Both the position numbers and the translations under genes were made by a program. 37,162 bases of DNA from JANYGM01 sp043764015. Lineage in GTDB: Bacteria; Bacteroidota; Bacteroidia; Cytophagales; Thermonemataceae. Positions within the stretch are counted from its first letter, which is position 1; the number at the start of each line of letters is the position of its first letter. The notes beneath the pieces were generated by a model. That model saw only the letters and a program-made list of their open reading frames with translations. It searched no databases and had not been told where the DNA came from. The stretch spans positions 1-37,162 of the forward strand of contig JAYUKY010000083.1 in the NCBI GenBank assembly GCA_043764015.1. Reading direction: 5' to 3'. Shown here piece after piece: positions 8,058-15,169 of this stretch.

Positions 8058-8087
8058 TTGCACTTTAAAGCAACTTTTGTATATTTG
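8058..8087 (+). promoter_or_regulatory. Promoter of the toxin-antitoxin operon
   Basis: A textbook Bacteroidota sigma-ABfr-type promoter: TTG at 8058-8060, 19 bases, then TATATTTG at 8080-8087. Transcription should start near 8093, so the toxin must start downstream of there, at the GTG at 8106. The upstream in-frame TTG at 8058 is the -33 element itself. Confidence 0.75.
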
Positions 8088-8105
8088 CATTATAAAATAA
8101 ATATT

Positions 8106-8444
8106 GTGAATAAAAACGAAAAATATAGGTCTATTATTTTTTACAAAGATTACTTTGAGGAGTTTTTTGTAAAACAACGAGAAAAAGTAAAAGACAAAAT
8201 TATCTGGACTTTTGACTTGATAGAAGAACTGGAACGCATTCCTGAAACGTATCTAAAACATATAGAAAATACAGATGGGCTTTTTGAAATAAGAATACGG
8301 CAAGGAAGTGACATTTTTTGCTTTTTTGACAAAGGACAACTCATTATTTTAGCGAATGGATTTCAAAAGAAAATACAAAAAACACCTAAAAAAGAAATAG
8401 AAAAAGCACTTAAAATCAAAGAAGAATATGAAAACGACAATTAG
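8106..8444 (+). CDS. RelE/HigB-type toxin (phage Gp49-like family)
   Basis: A 112-residue protein starting at GTG 8106, which follows a canonical promoter by about 13 bases; longer starts would lie within the promoter. Features of the HigB/Gp49-like (RelE-superfamily) ribonucleases are visible: an N-terminal SIIFYKDYFEEFF strand-helix, a helix IIWTFDLIEELERIPETYLKHIE, then LFEIRIRQGSDIFCFFDKGQLIILANGFQKK, where R-x-FC-F and NGF-x-KK correspond to the catalytic sheet of the family. A lysine-rich C-terminal helix follows. Such toxins cleave mRNA at the ribosome. The stop overlaps the following antitoxin gene by 17 bases, the toxin-first order of higBA. Confidence 0.85.
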   Translation: MNKNEKYRSIIFYKDYFEEFFVKQREKVKDKIIWTFDLIEELERIPETYLKHIENTDGLFEIRIRQGSDIFCFFDKGQLIILANGFQKKIQKTPKKEIEKALKIKEEYENDN

Positions 8445-8724
8445 AACGCTTGACCAATTCAAAGAGAAACATTATGGAAAACGTGGTACAAACAAACGAG
8501 ATGAACTAGAAACAGGTTACAATACTTTCAAAATTGGCGCACTAATACACGAGGCACGCTTAGAAAAAGGATTAACACAACAACAATTAGCAGAAAAAGT
8601 AGGCACTACGAAATCATATATCTCAAAAATTGAAAATAATCTTAAAGAAGTACGAATTTCTACCCTTCAGAAAATTATAGAACTTGGTTTTGGTGGACAA
8701 CTCCAACTAATTATGAAGTTCTAG
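8428..8724 (+). CDS. XRE-family antitoxin (HigA-type)
   Basis: A 98-residue protein that overlaps the toxin gene by 17 bases. The C-terminal half is a lambda-repressor-like helix-turn-helix: IGALIHEARLEKGLTQQQLA, then EKVGTTKSYISKIENN and a capping helix ISTLQKIIELGFG. The N-terminal 35 residues (RTLDQFKEKHYGKRGTNKRD) are charged and probably wrap the toxin. The antitoxin should neutralise the upstream RelE-type toxin and repress the promoter at 8058-8087. A strong hairpin terminator follows directly. Confidence 0.85.
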   Translation: MKTTIRTLDQFKEKHYGKRGTNKRDELETGYNTFKIGALIHEARLEKGLTQQQLAEKVGTTKSYISKIENNLKEVRISTLQKIIELGFGGQLQLIMKF

Positions 8725-8730
8725 ACAAAA

Positions 8731-8757
8731 AAGCCTTTCCAGATTTTGGAAAGGCTT
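8731..8757. terminator. Bidirectional terminator
   Basis: A perfect 10-bp stem, AAGCCTTTCC (8731-8740) with GGAAAGGCTT (8748-8757), loop of 7. It is preceded by an A run and followed by CTTGTTT, between the convergent antitoxin gene and the second uvrA. Confidence 0.85.
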
Positions 8758-8768
8758 CTTGTTTACTT

Positions 8769-11594
8769 CTAAAACTTAGTTTTCCTTTTCAGCTCCTCCT
8801 TCAAAAACTTAGCTGTATAGCCTTTATTGAGTTTTACAACTTGTTCTGGTGTGCCTTTTGCAATGATTTCACCACCCTTGTTGCCACCTTCTATGCCAAT
8901 ATCAATGACGTGGTCAGACACTTTTATCACATCAAGATTATGTTCTATGATAAGTACCGTATTTCCTTTGTCCACAAGTTTATTCAAAAACTCAATAAGT
9001 CGCCCAATATCTTGGAAATGAAGCCCAGTTGTAGGTTCATCAAGGATATAAAGGGTTTTTCCTGTATCTCTTTTAGAAAGTTCAGTAGCTAATTTGATGC
9101 GTTGTGCCTCCCCACCTGATAGCGTAGGAGCTTGTTGTCCGAGCGTAATATAGCCCAAACCAACCTCTTGAATGGTTTTTATCTTCCTCAAAATGCGTGG
9201 CTGATTTTCAAAAAATGCTACTGCTTGTTCAATGGTCATATCCAGCACATCAGAAATAGATTTACCCTTAAAACGCACTTCAAGCGTTTCTCTATTGTAG
9301 CGTTTGCCTTTACAAGTTTCACAAATGACGTTTACATCTGGCAAAAAATCCATCTCAATGGTCTTCATACCACCTCCCTCGCAGGTTTCGCAACGCCCTC
9401 CAATCACATTAAACGAAAATCTACCCGTTTTGTAACCTCTTATTTTCGCCTCTGGAAGTTGCGTAAACAAATCTCTAATATCCGTAAAAACGCCTGTATA
9501 AGTGGCAGGATTGGAGCGTGGCGTACGCCCAATAGGAGATTGGTCAATTTCAATAACCTTGTCAATATGCTCCAAACCCTCTATTTTATCAAATTGTAGT
9601 GGTTCTTTTTTGGCAAAGAAAAAATGTTTATTCAAAATAGGAAACAACGTATGATGAATAAGTGTACTTTTCCCTGACCCAGAAACGCCTGTAACGGCTA
9701 TCATCTTGCCTAGCGGTATTTCTAAAGTAACATTTTTGAGGTTATGCCCTTTACAACCTGAAAGAACAATGTTTTTGCCATTTCCTTCACGTCTTTTTTG
9801 AGGAATTTTTATACCAATTTTATCAGTCAAATATTGGGCAGTAAGGCTTTCTTTATTCTTCAAAAACTCTTCTGGTGTGCCTATTCCCACTATTTGTCCT
9901 CCGTGTCTGCCTGCGCCAGGTCCAATATCCAACAGGAAATCAGCGGCAAGCATCATATCTTTGTCGTGTTCTACCACCAAAACGGAGTTTCCCAAATCAC
10001 GCAAATCTTTGAGTGCTTGTATGAGTTTGTCGTTATCTCGCTGATGAAGTCCAATGCTTGGTTCGTCCAAAATATACAAAATTCCTGTTAATTGTGTTCC
10101 TATTTGCGTTGCAAGGCGTATTCTTTGGGCTTCTCCACCTGATAATGTGCGCATTGGGCGGTTTAGGGAAAGATAATCTAAACCTACATCAAGCAAAAAA
10201 TTTATTCTTTTTCTGATTTCTTTCAAAATCTCTTTTGCTATCAAATTTTGCCTATCAGAAAGTTGTTTTTCTATGTTTTCAAAATACAAAGCAAGGTTAA
10301 AAATATCTAATTCAGCTATTTCAGAGATGTTTTTATCTGTAATTTTGAAAAACAAAGCTTCTTTTTTGAGTTTTGCGCCATTGCAGTCTGGGCAGATGTT
10401 TGTGGTGATATATTCCGAAATATTTTCACGCATTTTGTCTGTTCCTTCCGTTTGTTGTTGCTGCATAAATTGCATTATTCCATCAAAAGAAGTATTCCAT
10501 TTTTGGTTAGGATATTTGACAGATTGTACGGCAATCTTAGTTTTTGAGCCGTAAAGCAAAATATCCATCACTTTTTGAGGAATATCTTGAATGGGTGTGG
10601 TGATGTCAATATTGTGTTTTTCCAAGATAACGGCAACTTTTTTGAATATCCAAATGTCCCTGTACTCACCCATAGGCGCAATGCCGCCTTCTGCAATACT
10701 TTTGGTTTTGTCAGGAATGATACTTTTTTCTGTAATTTCTTCAATAACGCCCAAACCTTTGCAGCATTGGCACATTCCGTAGGCAGAATTAAAAGAAAAA
10801 GTATTAGGATTTGGCTCATCATACGCCATTCCAGAGGTTGGGCAGGTCAAATTCCTAGAAAAAAAGTGAATTTTACTATTTTCATCTAAAAGCATCATTG
10901 TATTTGTGCCTTCCTCCAAACAAATATGCACGCCTTGCGAGATACGCAAACGGTCTGTTTCGTTGCCTACGAGCCTGTCCACCACTATTTCAATGTCGTG
11001 GATTTTGTAGCGGTCAAGTTCCATTTTTGGCTTAATATCTATCACCACGCCATCAATACGCACTTTTGTATAACCCATTTTGGCTATTTTGACAAAATCT
11101 TCTTTATAATGCCCTTTCCTGCCTCTTACGTAAGGCGCAAGGAGGAGGATTTTTTTATTAAAAAACCTTTCTATAATAGCGTCAGTTATCTGGTCTTCAG
11201 ATTGTTGTATCATTTTCTCGCCTGACACATAGGAGTACGCCACGCCTGCACGAGCAAACAAAAGCCTTAAAAAGTCGTATATCTCTGTTGTAGTGCCTAT
11301 TGTGGAGCGAGGATTACGAGAAGTTGTTTTTTGTTCTATGGAAATAACAGGGCTAAGACCATCAATTTTATCCACGTCAGGGCGTTGCATATCTCCAATA
11401 AATGAGCGTGCATAAGCAGAAAAGCTCTCCATATACCTGCGTTGCCCTTCCGCATACAAAGTATCAAAAGCCAAAGAAGATTTTCCACTTCCGCTGATAC
11501 CTGTAACGACCACCAATTTATTGCGTGGAATGCTCAAATCAAGGTTTTTGAGGTTGTTTGCTCTTGCACCGTAAATGTCTATTTGTTCGTTCAT
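8769..11594 (-). CDS. uvrA: Excinuclease ABC subunit A, second paralog
   Basis: A 941-residue UvrA, the normal family length. Walker A motifs are GISGSGKSS (residues 32-40) and GVSGSGKST in the second half; signatures are LSGGEAQRIRL and LSGGEAQRIKL. The UvrB-binding region is present without the lysine-rich insert of the first paralog. In the N-terminal zinc module one cysteine is replaced (CPTSG in place of CPxCG), although CQCC and CPDCNGAKL remain. The C-terminal finger GGRCETCEGGG ... CETCKGKRY is intact. An XRE regulator gene lies 18 bases upstream on the same strand and may be cotranscribed. Which paralog carries the main repair role cannot be told from sequence. This copy lacks the odd insertion and looks more standard. 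Confidence 0.95.
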   Translation of the reverse strand: MNEQIDIYGARANNLKNLDLSIPRNKLVVVTGISGSGKSSLAFDTLYAEGQRRYMESFSAYARSFIGDMQRPDVDKIDGLSPVISIEQKTTSRNPRSTIGTTTEIYDFLRLLFARAGVAYSYVSGEKMIQQSEDQITDAIIERFFNKKILLLAPYVRGRKGHYKEDFVKIAKMGYTKVRIDGVVIDIKPKMELDRYKIHDIEIVVDRLVGNETDRLRISQGVHICLEEGTNTMMLLDENSKIHFFSRNLTCPTSGMAYDEPNPNTFSFNSAYGMCQCCKGLGVIEEITEKSIIPDKTKSIAEGGIAPMGEYRDIWIFKKVAVILEKHNIDITTPIQDIPQKVMDILLYGSKTKIAVQSVKYPNQKWNTSFDGIMQFMQQQQTEGTDKMRENISEYITTNICPDCNGAKLKKEALFFKITDKNISEIAELDIFNLALYFENIEKQLSDRQNLIAKEILKEIRKRINFLLDVGLDYLSLNRPMRTLSGGEAQRIRLATQIGTQLTGILYILDEPSIGLHQRDNDKLIQALKDLRDLGNSVLVVEHDKDMMLAADFLLDIGPGAGRHGGQIVGIGTPEEFLKNKESLTAQYLTDKIGIKIPQKRREGNGKNIVLSGCKGHNLKNVTLEIPLGKMIAVTGVSGSGKSTLIHHTLFPILNKHFFFAKKEPLQFDKIEGLEHIDKVIEIDQSPIGRTPRSNPATYTGVFTDIRDLFTQLPEAKIRGYKTGRFSFNVIGGRCETCEGGGMKTIEMDFLPDVNVICETCKGKRYNRETLEVRFKGKSISDVLDMTIEQAVAFFENQPRILRKIKTIQEVGLGYITLGQQAPTLSGGEAQRIKLATELSKRDTGKTLYILDEPTTGLHFQDIGRLIEFLNKLVDKGNTVLIIEHNLDVIKVSDHVIDIGIEGGNKGGEIIAKGTPEQVVKLNKGYTAKFLKEELKRKTKF

Positions 11595-11612
11595 TATTGT
11601 AAGGAATATTTT

Positions 11613-11987
11613 TTATTTCTTTTCTAAAAGGCTCTTCAAAAAACTGTTTTCTTGTCGTAATTGTTCTATTAAGGCTTCATAAGGCTTTTTTATACTCTCC
11701 AAAAAAACTTCAAAATTAACAGTATAAATATTGTTGGTATAATTAGGAAAAGAAATAGGGCAATCCGTAATTATAAGAGCCTGCTCAAATTTATCTATTT
11801 CATCAATGCTTAGCCCTAATAACTGCGCAATTAGGGCTAATCTCTCTTCTGAAAAAGTAGTTTTTCCTTTTTCTAGAGAGCTATAATTTTGTTGTGTCAT
11901 TCCTAAATACTTTGCCATACTCCCTTGCGAAATACCACGAAATTCTCTGATTTTCTTGATTTTTTCAGCTCTGTTTGTTTCGTTCAT
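11613..11987 (-). CDS. XRE-family transcriptional regulator
   Basis: A 124-residue protein with an N-terminal helix-turn-helix (residues about 9-62: IKKIREFRGISQGSMAKYLG, MTQQNYSSLEKGKTTFSEER) and a C-terminal coiled coil (YEALIEQLRQENSFLKSLLE) likely to mediate dimerisation. No toxin partner is adjacent. The second uvrA starts 18 bases after its stop, suggesting co-transcription and possibly control of uvrA or self-control. No ligand-binding domain is visible. Confidence 0.85.
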   Translation of the reverse strand: MNETNRAEKIKKIREFRGISQGSMAKYLGMTQQNYSSLEKGKTTFSEERLALIAQLLGLSIDEIDKFEQALIITDCPISFPNYTNNIYTVNFEVFLESIKKPYEALIEQLRQENSFLKSLLEKK

Positions 11988-12025
11988 TTTATTCTATTGT
12001 GATATATTTTTATTGTTAATTTGTC

Positions 12026-12103
12026 TTAAAACGGTTTTTGTTTTTCTGTTTCACAAGAGAAAAGCAAAAAAAGTAAACCAAAAACTAAAACTATATTTTT
12101 CAT
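12026..12103 (-). CDS. 25-residue lipoprotein-like peptide
   Basis: A short reading frame from ATG 12103 to TAA 12026. It encodes MKN, a hydrophobic VLVFGLLFLL core, the lipobox LFSC and a charged tail of eight residues (ETEKQKPF). This is a complete type II signal peptide with almost nothing after the lipidated cysteine. It may be a genuine small lipoprotein, or the stub of a larger one that lost its body. No decayed continuation is visible after the stop. It lies between the XRE gene and a MITE-like element at 12124-12221, which separates it from a possible -7 element at 12236-12243. Confidence 0.5.
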   Translation of the reverse strand: MKNIVLVFGLLFLLFSCETEKQKPF

Positions 12104-12123
12104 TATTTTGAGATTTTGGTTAG

Positions 12124-12221
12124 TAGACCTTCTGCGAAAATCAATAAAATCTGTATTTCATTTGTAGGAACACGTCAAGGCGTGTTCCTACATAGAATAC
12201 AGACTTTCCAAGGAAGTCTAG
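12124..12221. mobile_element. MITE-like nested hairpin element
   Basis: The ends TAGACCTTCTGCGAAAA and, inverted, TAGACTTCCTTGGAAAG match at about 12 of 17 positions. Inside are an outer stem TCTGTATT/AATACAGA and a perfect 12-bp inner stem TGTAGGAACACG/CGTGTTCCTACA with a 6-base loop (12163-12192). TAG occurs at both borders (12124-12126, 12219-12221) and could be a 3-bp target duplication. There is no coding capacity. The left end resembles motifs at 22-36 and 7321-7335. Confidence 0.6.
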
Positions 12222-12235
12222 TTGTTTTACCTTTG

Positions 12236-12243
12236 CAAAAATA
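12236..12243 (-). promoter_or_regulatory. Candidate -7 element on the far side of the MITE-like element
   Basis: On the minus strand TATTTTTG matches TAnnTTTG and points toward the small lipoprotein-like frame at 12026-12103. No -33 TTG is seen. Confidence 0.25.
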
Positions 12244-12310
12244 CAAACATTTTCCCTAAAATCTCACTTTTATTATGTGAATTTCTAACAAAAAAGCTAA
12301 TAATTAACAC

Positions 12311-12318
12311 TATATTTG
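12311..12318 (+). promoter_or_regulatory. Candidate -7 element for the small membrane protein gene
   Basis: TATATTTG matches TAnnTTTG, 25 bases upstream of the ATG at 12343. It argues against an in-frame TTG start at 12316, which lies inside the element. The -33 region is not recognisable. Confidence 0.45.
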
Positions 12319-12342
12319 TGTTTAATTCCCAAACAAAAAACT

Positions 12343-12786
12343 ATGTTTATAAAGTATTTGAGTGTTTTTTTGATGGCTATGGTAAAATTTGCCTTAGCAC
12401 CACCGCTGGCTTATGGCGTTCAAATTGGATTTTTAGGTGCATTTTTACTGACACTCTCAGGCTTTATGACAACAGTACTTATAATGTCATTTTTTGGTGA
12501 AAAAATACGTATTTGGTATCAGAACAGACCAGCTCAAAAAAATAAAGTAAAAAAAGTATTTTCAAAGCAAAAGCGTTTTCTTGTACGTGTGTGGAGGCGC
12601 ACAGGAATATGGGGCATAGCACTTCTAACACCTATTTTGCTTAGTCCTTTGGGTGGAAGTGGTATTGCGGTTGCGCTTGGCGTACCAAAAGAAAGAATTA
12701 TTTTTACAATGTTTATTAGTGGGATTTTGTGGGGACTTGTCTTTTGCTTGTTTTTAGAATTTGGAACAAGTTTTATGAAAAAGTAA
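12343..12786 (+). CDS. Small integral membrane protein, distantly like small multidrug export/DedA-type proteins
   Basis: A 147-residue protein starting at ATG 12343. It has three to four hydrophobic spans: an N-terminal pair (residues about 5-50), a basic cytoplasmic stretch with many lysines and arginines (about 60-90), and two C-terminal spans. The segment GIALLTPILLSPLGGSGIAV followed by ALGVPKERI recalls the P-x-GG-x-G-A-LG motif of the small multidrug export family (COG2426/PF06695) and DedA proteins. The substrate is unknown and the family link is tentative. It converges with the DUF2141 gene, the two stops being 7 bases apart with no room for a separate terminator. Confidence 0.6.
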   Translation: MFIKYLSVFLMAMVKFALAPPLAYGVQIGFLGAFLLTLSGFMTTVLIMSFFGEKIRIWYQNRPAQKNKVKKVFSKQKRFLVRVWRRTGIWGIALLTPILLSPLGGSGIAVALGVPKERIIFTMFISGILWGLVFCLFLEFGTSFMKK

Positions 12787-12793
12787 ACAATTA

Positions 12794-13237
12794 CTAATAA
12801 ATCACATCTAATTTCAAGGTCATTTTCTCGCCTGACGCCTTAAAACTTGCTTGTTTGAAACTAGGACTTTTGATAGTTGGGCGGTAATTATTAGAAAAAG
12901 CATAACCTTCTTTGGGAATGCCAAAAAAGTTTTTGTCCATATCTCCGTTATTATTCTCGTCGTGGACAAGCGCAATGGCATATTCTTTCTGCGGTGTGCA
13001 AGAAAATTCTACAAATGCTTGTTTGTTTTTTATCTCCAAAACATAAGATTTGAGGGCATTTTGAGGATTTGAAGGAAAACCTGTTGCTCTATCAAAAAGA
13101 TTTATCAAAACCTTTCCATTGCTGCTTTTCAGCCCAATTATTTCTACCCTCACAATACTAAGATTCGTATTTTGCGCCTTAGTAGTTGTGTAAATGCCTA
13201 AAAAAAGTATTGACAATATTAAAAGTATTTTTTTCAT
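12794..13237 (-). CDS. DUF2141 family secreted protein
   Basis: A 147-residue protein with an N-terminal signal peptide (MKKILLILSILFLGIYTTTKAQ). The rest matches the DUF2141 pattern: an early strand GKVLINLFD, then YAIALVHDENNNGDMDKNFFGIPKEGYAFSNN. The acidic DENNNGDMD loop looks calcium-binding and the FGIPKEGYAFS segment is the family hallmark. DUF2141 proteins are small periplasmic or outer-membrane-associated beta proteins of unknown role. It appears to be a single-gene unit. Confidence 0.85.
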   Translation of the reverse strand: MKKILLILSILFLGIYTTTKAQNTNLSIVRVEIIGLKSSNGKVLINLFDRATGFPSNPQNALKSYVLEIKNKQAFVEFSCTPQKEYAIALVHDENNNGDMDKNFFGIPKEGYAFSNNYRPTIKSPSFKQASFKASGEKMTLKLDVIY

Positions 13238-13307
13238 TTTTGTTCAGATTTGTTTAAATTTCATTCTATCTTATGCAACAATTACAATAATTGTACCACA
13301 TTGTATT

Positions 13308-13340
13308 AACTCACAATTCACAATTTATAATTCAAAATTT
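13308..13340. repeat. Heptamer-period tandem repeat
   Basis: About five 7-base units (aactcac, aattcac, aatttat, aattcaa, aatttct) directly after the stop of the lipoprotein gene at 13342. On the minus strand it reads as the AATTGTG/AATTATA form of the dispersed heptamer family. Confidence 0.55.
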
Positions 13341-13341
13341 C

Positions 13342-13743
13342 TTAGTATTCAGTTCTTACCACTTCACTTACGGCATTAAGCGCACTAAAACGCACACGAA
13401 TAGCATTGCCATTGATATTGGTGTTTTTGCTAGCATTTTTTGATGTTTTTTGCCCTGCTTTGTTACATTGTGCACCTTGTTGAAAATAATAATAGAAGAA
13501 TTTTTGTTGTCTGTCTTGTAGTTGTTGGTAATCTGGACTACCAAACAAATCAATTACTTGCATTTGAGAAATTCCAAGTATTTTATCTTTCTGATTTTCA
13601 ATAGATTGTACCATTTTTTCACGTTCATTTTGACAAGCATTTTTGTCTTTTTTCCAAGTATTTTGGTCAAAATTATCTAATTTTGGTGTGTTTTTACACG
13701 CTGAAAAAAACAGTACGACAATAAAAAACAATAGAAAACGCAT
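13342..13743 (-). CDS. Lipoprotein, BamE/SmpA-like by eye
   Basis: A 133-residue protein with a lipoprotein signal peptide (MRFLLFFIVVLFFSACKN; lipidated cysteine at residue 16). The mature part has a helix, then ISQMQVIDLFGSPDY, a repeated aromatic strand KFFYYYFQQG and a final strand pair IRVRFSALNAVSEVV. Helix, then a G-x-P turn, then strands ending in a phrase like VRFSALNAVSEV is the layout of the small BamE/SmpA/BLIP-like fold, but identity is low and function is not established. It has no operon partner; it is divergent from the lipoprotein gene at 13912. Confidence 0.65.
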   Translation of the reverse strand: MRFLLFFIVVLFFSACKNTPKLDNFDQNTWKKDKNACQNEREKMVQSIENQKDKILGISQMQVIDLFGSPDYQQLQDRQQKFFYYYFQQGAQCNKAGQKTSKNASKNTNINGNAIRVRFSALNAVSEVVRTEY

Positions 13744-13812
13744 CTTTTTTGGTTTGATTTTTGATTAAAAAATTATAAACATAAATTTTCTGAAATATAC
13801 ACAAAAAAACGT

Positions 13813-13820
13813 TATATTTG
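13813..13820 (+). promoter_or_regulatory. Candidate -7 element for the lipoprotein-GH25 operon
   Basis: TATATTTG matches TAnnTTTG about 90 bases upstream of the ATG at 13912. No -33 TTG at the right spacing. A heptamer array (13886-13908) lies in the presumed leader. Confidence 0.4.
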
Positions 13821-13885
13821 AAAGTTAGTTTAATTCAATTTGAGAAATACAATTTAAGTTCCTAATTATCAATATTTTGTATTTA

Positions 13886-13908
13886 CTCGTAACCTACAAC
13901 TCACAACT
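13886..13908. repeat. Heptamer-period tandem repeat upstream of a lipoprotein gene
   Basis: Units cgtaacc, tacaact, cacaact; on the minus strand AGTTGTG, AGTTGTA. It ends four bases before the ATG at 13912, where the ribosome binding site would be expected. Confidence 0.5.
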
Positions 13909-13911
13909 AAT

Positions 13912-14277
13912 ATGCGTTTTTTAATTTCAATATTTTTTATACTGGCTTTGGTGGCGTGCAATCCACGTTCAAAATGCCCTGCCTATTCTGACGTGCAGAA
14001 TACAAGCGTAGCAGAAGGCGGACAATATGACCCCGTTGCGGCTGGGGTGCTTTACGTAAAACGCAATAAAAAGAATAATCTTACATCAGAAAAAAAATAT
14101 ACCAATACGCCTTCTACAAAGGCTAAACAAATCAAAACAGACAAAAAATTAAAGTCTGACCCAAGCCTTTTCCCAGATTTGCAATCAAAAAAAATGCAGA
14201 AACAAAAGAAAAACGCTTCCAAAAATAAGGCTAAAGCACCTGAAACTGACATATTTGCACCAGAAAAAAATCCTTAA
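13912..14277 (+). CDS. Small lysine-rich lipoprotein
   Basis: A 121-residue protein with a type II signal peptide (MRFLISIFFILALVACNP; cysteine at residue 16). A short region CPAYSDVQN...GGQYDP is followed by a long, lysine-rich, low-complexity tail from about residue 50, which is probably disordered and could bind peptidoglycan or another anionic surface. No enzyme motif is visible. The stop is one base before the ATG of the GH25 lysozyme gene, so the two are almost certainly cotranscribed and may act together on the cell wall. Confidence 0.75.
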   Translation: MRFLISIFFILALVACNPRSKCPAYSDVQNTSVAEGGQYDPVAAGVLYVKRNKKNNLTSEKKYTNTPSTKAKQIKTDKKLKSDPSLFPDLQSKKMQKQKKNASKNKAKAPETDIFAPEKNP

Positions 14278-14278
14278 A

Positions 14279-15082
14279 ATGTCGTTGAAAATGCCGTTTA
14301 GTTTGTCTTTTGATACAACTTTGTCAAGACGTAACAAAATCATATTGATTTGTTGTGTATTACTTTTTCTACTGATAAGTAGTGTTTTTGTTGTAACAAA
14401 ATACTATAAAACAAGGTTTTACAAAACGCCTATTTACAAAGAATTTGGCATTCGTCTTCCCAAAAGCTATGCGGTTCACGGCATAGATGTATCTTATTAT
14501 CAGGGAGTTATAGACTGGCAAAAAGTACAACAAATGAATGTAAAAAATATCAAAATTTCGTTTGCACTTATCAAAGCAACAGAAGGGCAAAGTATGGTAG
14601 ATTCACAATTTGCGCAAAATTGGCAAGAAAGTAACAAAAAAATTATTCGTGGTGCATATCATTATTTTACTGTTTACCGTGATGCTGCCACACAAGCAGA
14701 GAATTTTATTCGTACTGTAAAGCTCCAAAAAGGTGATTTACCACCTGTTTTGGACATAGAAGATGCACAAAAAATGCCCCCACAAGAAGTTAGAAAACGT
14801 ATCAAAATTTGGTTAGAAATGATAGAAATTCACTATAATATTCGTCCAATTATTTATACTTATCATAATTTTTATCATAATTATCTCGTAAAAGATAAGT
14901 TTTTTGATAAATATTACATCTGGATTGCCCATTATGATGCAGAAAATCCAACACTTGCAAACAACCATAAATGGCATTTTTGGCAACATTCGGACAAAGG
15001 AAGAGTGAGCGGAATTGGCGTTCCTGTTGATTTCAACGTGTTTGATGGCTCTTTGTCTGACTTAAAAAAAATACTTAAATAA
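14279..15082 (+). CDS. Membrane-anchored GH25 lysozyme
   Basis: A 267-residue glycoside hydrolase family 25 muramidase, cutting the MurNAc-GlcNAc bond of peptidoglycan. A membrane anchor spans residues about 20-40 (KIILICCVLLFLLISSVFVV) with a basic flank, so the enzyme faces the periplasm. The catalytic domain starts at HGIDVSYYQGVIDW (D70) and carries PPVLDIED (D159, E161) and WIAHYD, the acidic residues of the GH25 barrel. The ATG at 14279 follows the upstream stop by one base. The frame is open to a TTG at 14255, but that would overlap the lipoprotein. The mature length is normal for GH25. It converges with the sensor kinase gene. Confidence 0.93.
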   Translation: MSLKMPFSLSFDTTLSRRNKIILICCVLLFLLISSVFVVTKYYKTRFYKTPIYKEFGIRLPKSYAVHGIDVSYYQGVIDWQKVQQMNVKNIKISFALIKATEGQSMVDSQFAQNWQESNKKIIRGAYHYFTVYRDAATQAENFIRTVKLQKGDLPPVLDIEDAQKMPPQEVRKRIKIWLEMIEIHYNIRPIIYTYHNFYHNYLVKDKFFDKYYIWIAHYDAENPTLANNHKWHFWQHSDKGRVSGIGVPVDFNVFDGSLSDLKKILK

Positions 15083-15115
15083 TTATAAGTTATGAATTAT
15101 AAGTTATGAATTAGG
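15081..15115. repeat. Heptamer-period tandem repeat between convergent genes
   Basis: Two exact copies of AATTATAAGTTATG plus AATTAGG, that is five heptamers, starting at the stop codon of the GH25 gene. It is the clearest array of this family in the window. Confidence 0.65.
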
Positions 15116-15169
15116 ACTAAATGCAAAAACTTGATAATAAAAACACGTAATTGATAATTTGTAATTGAA

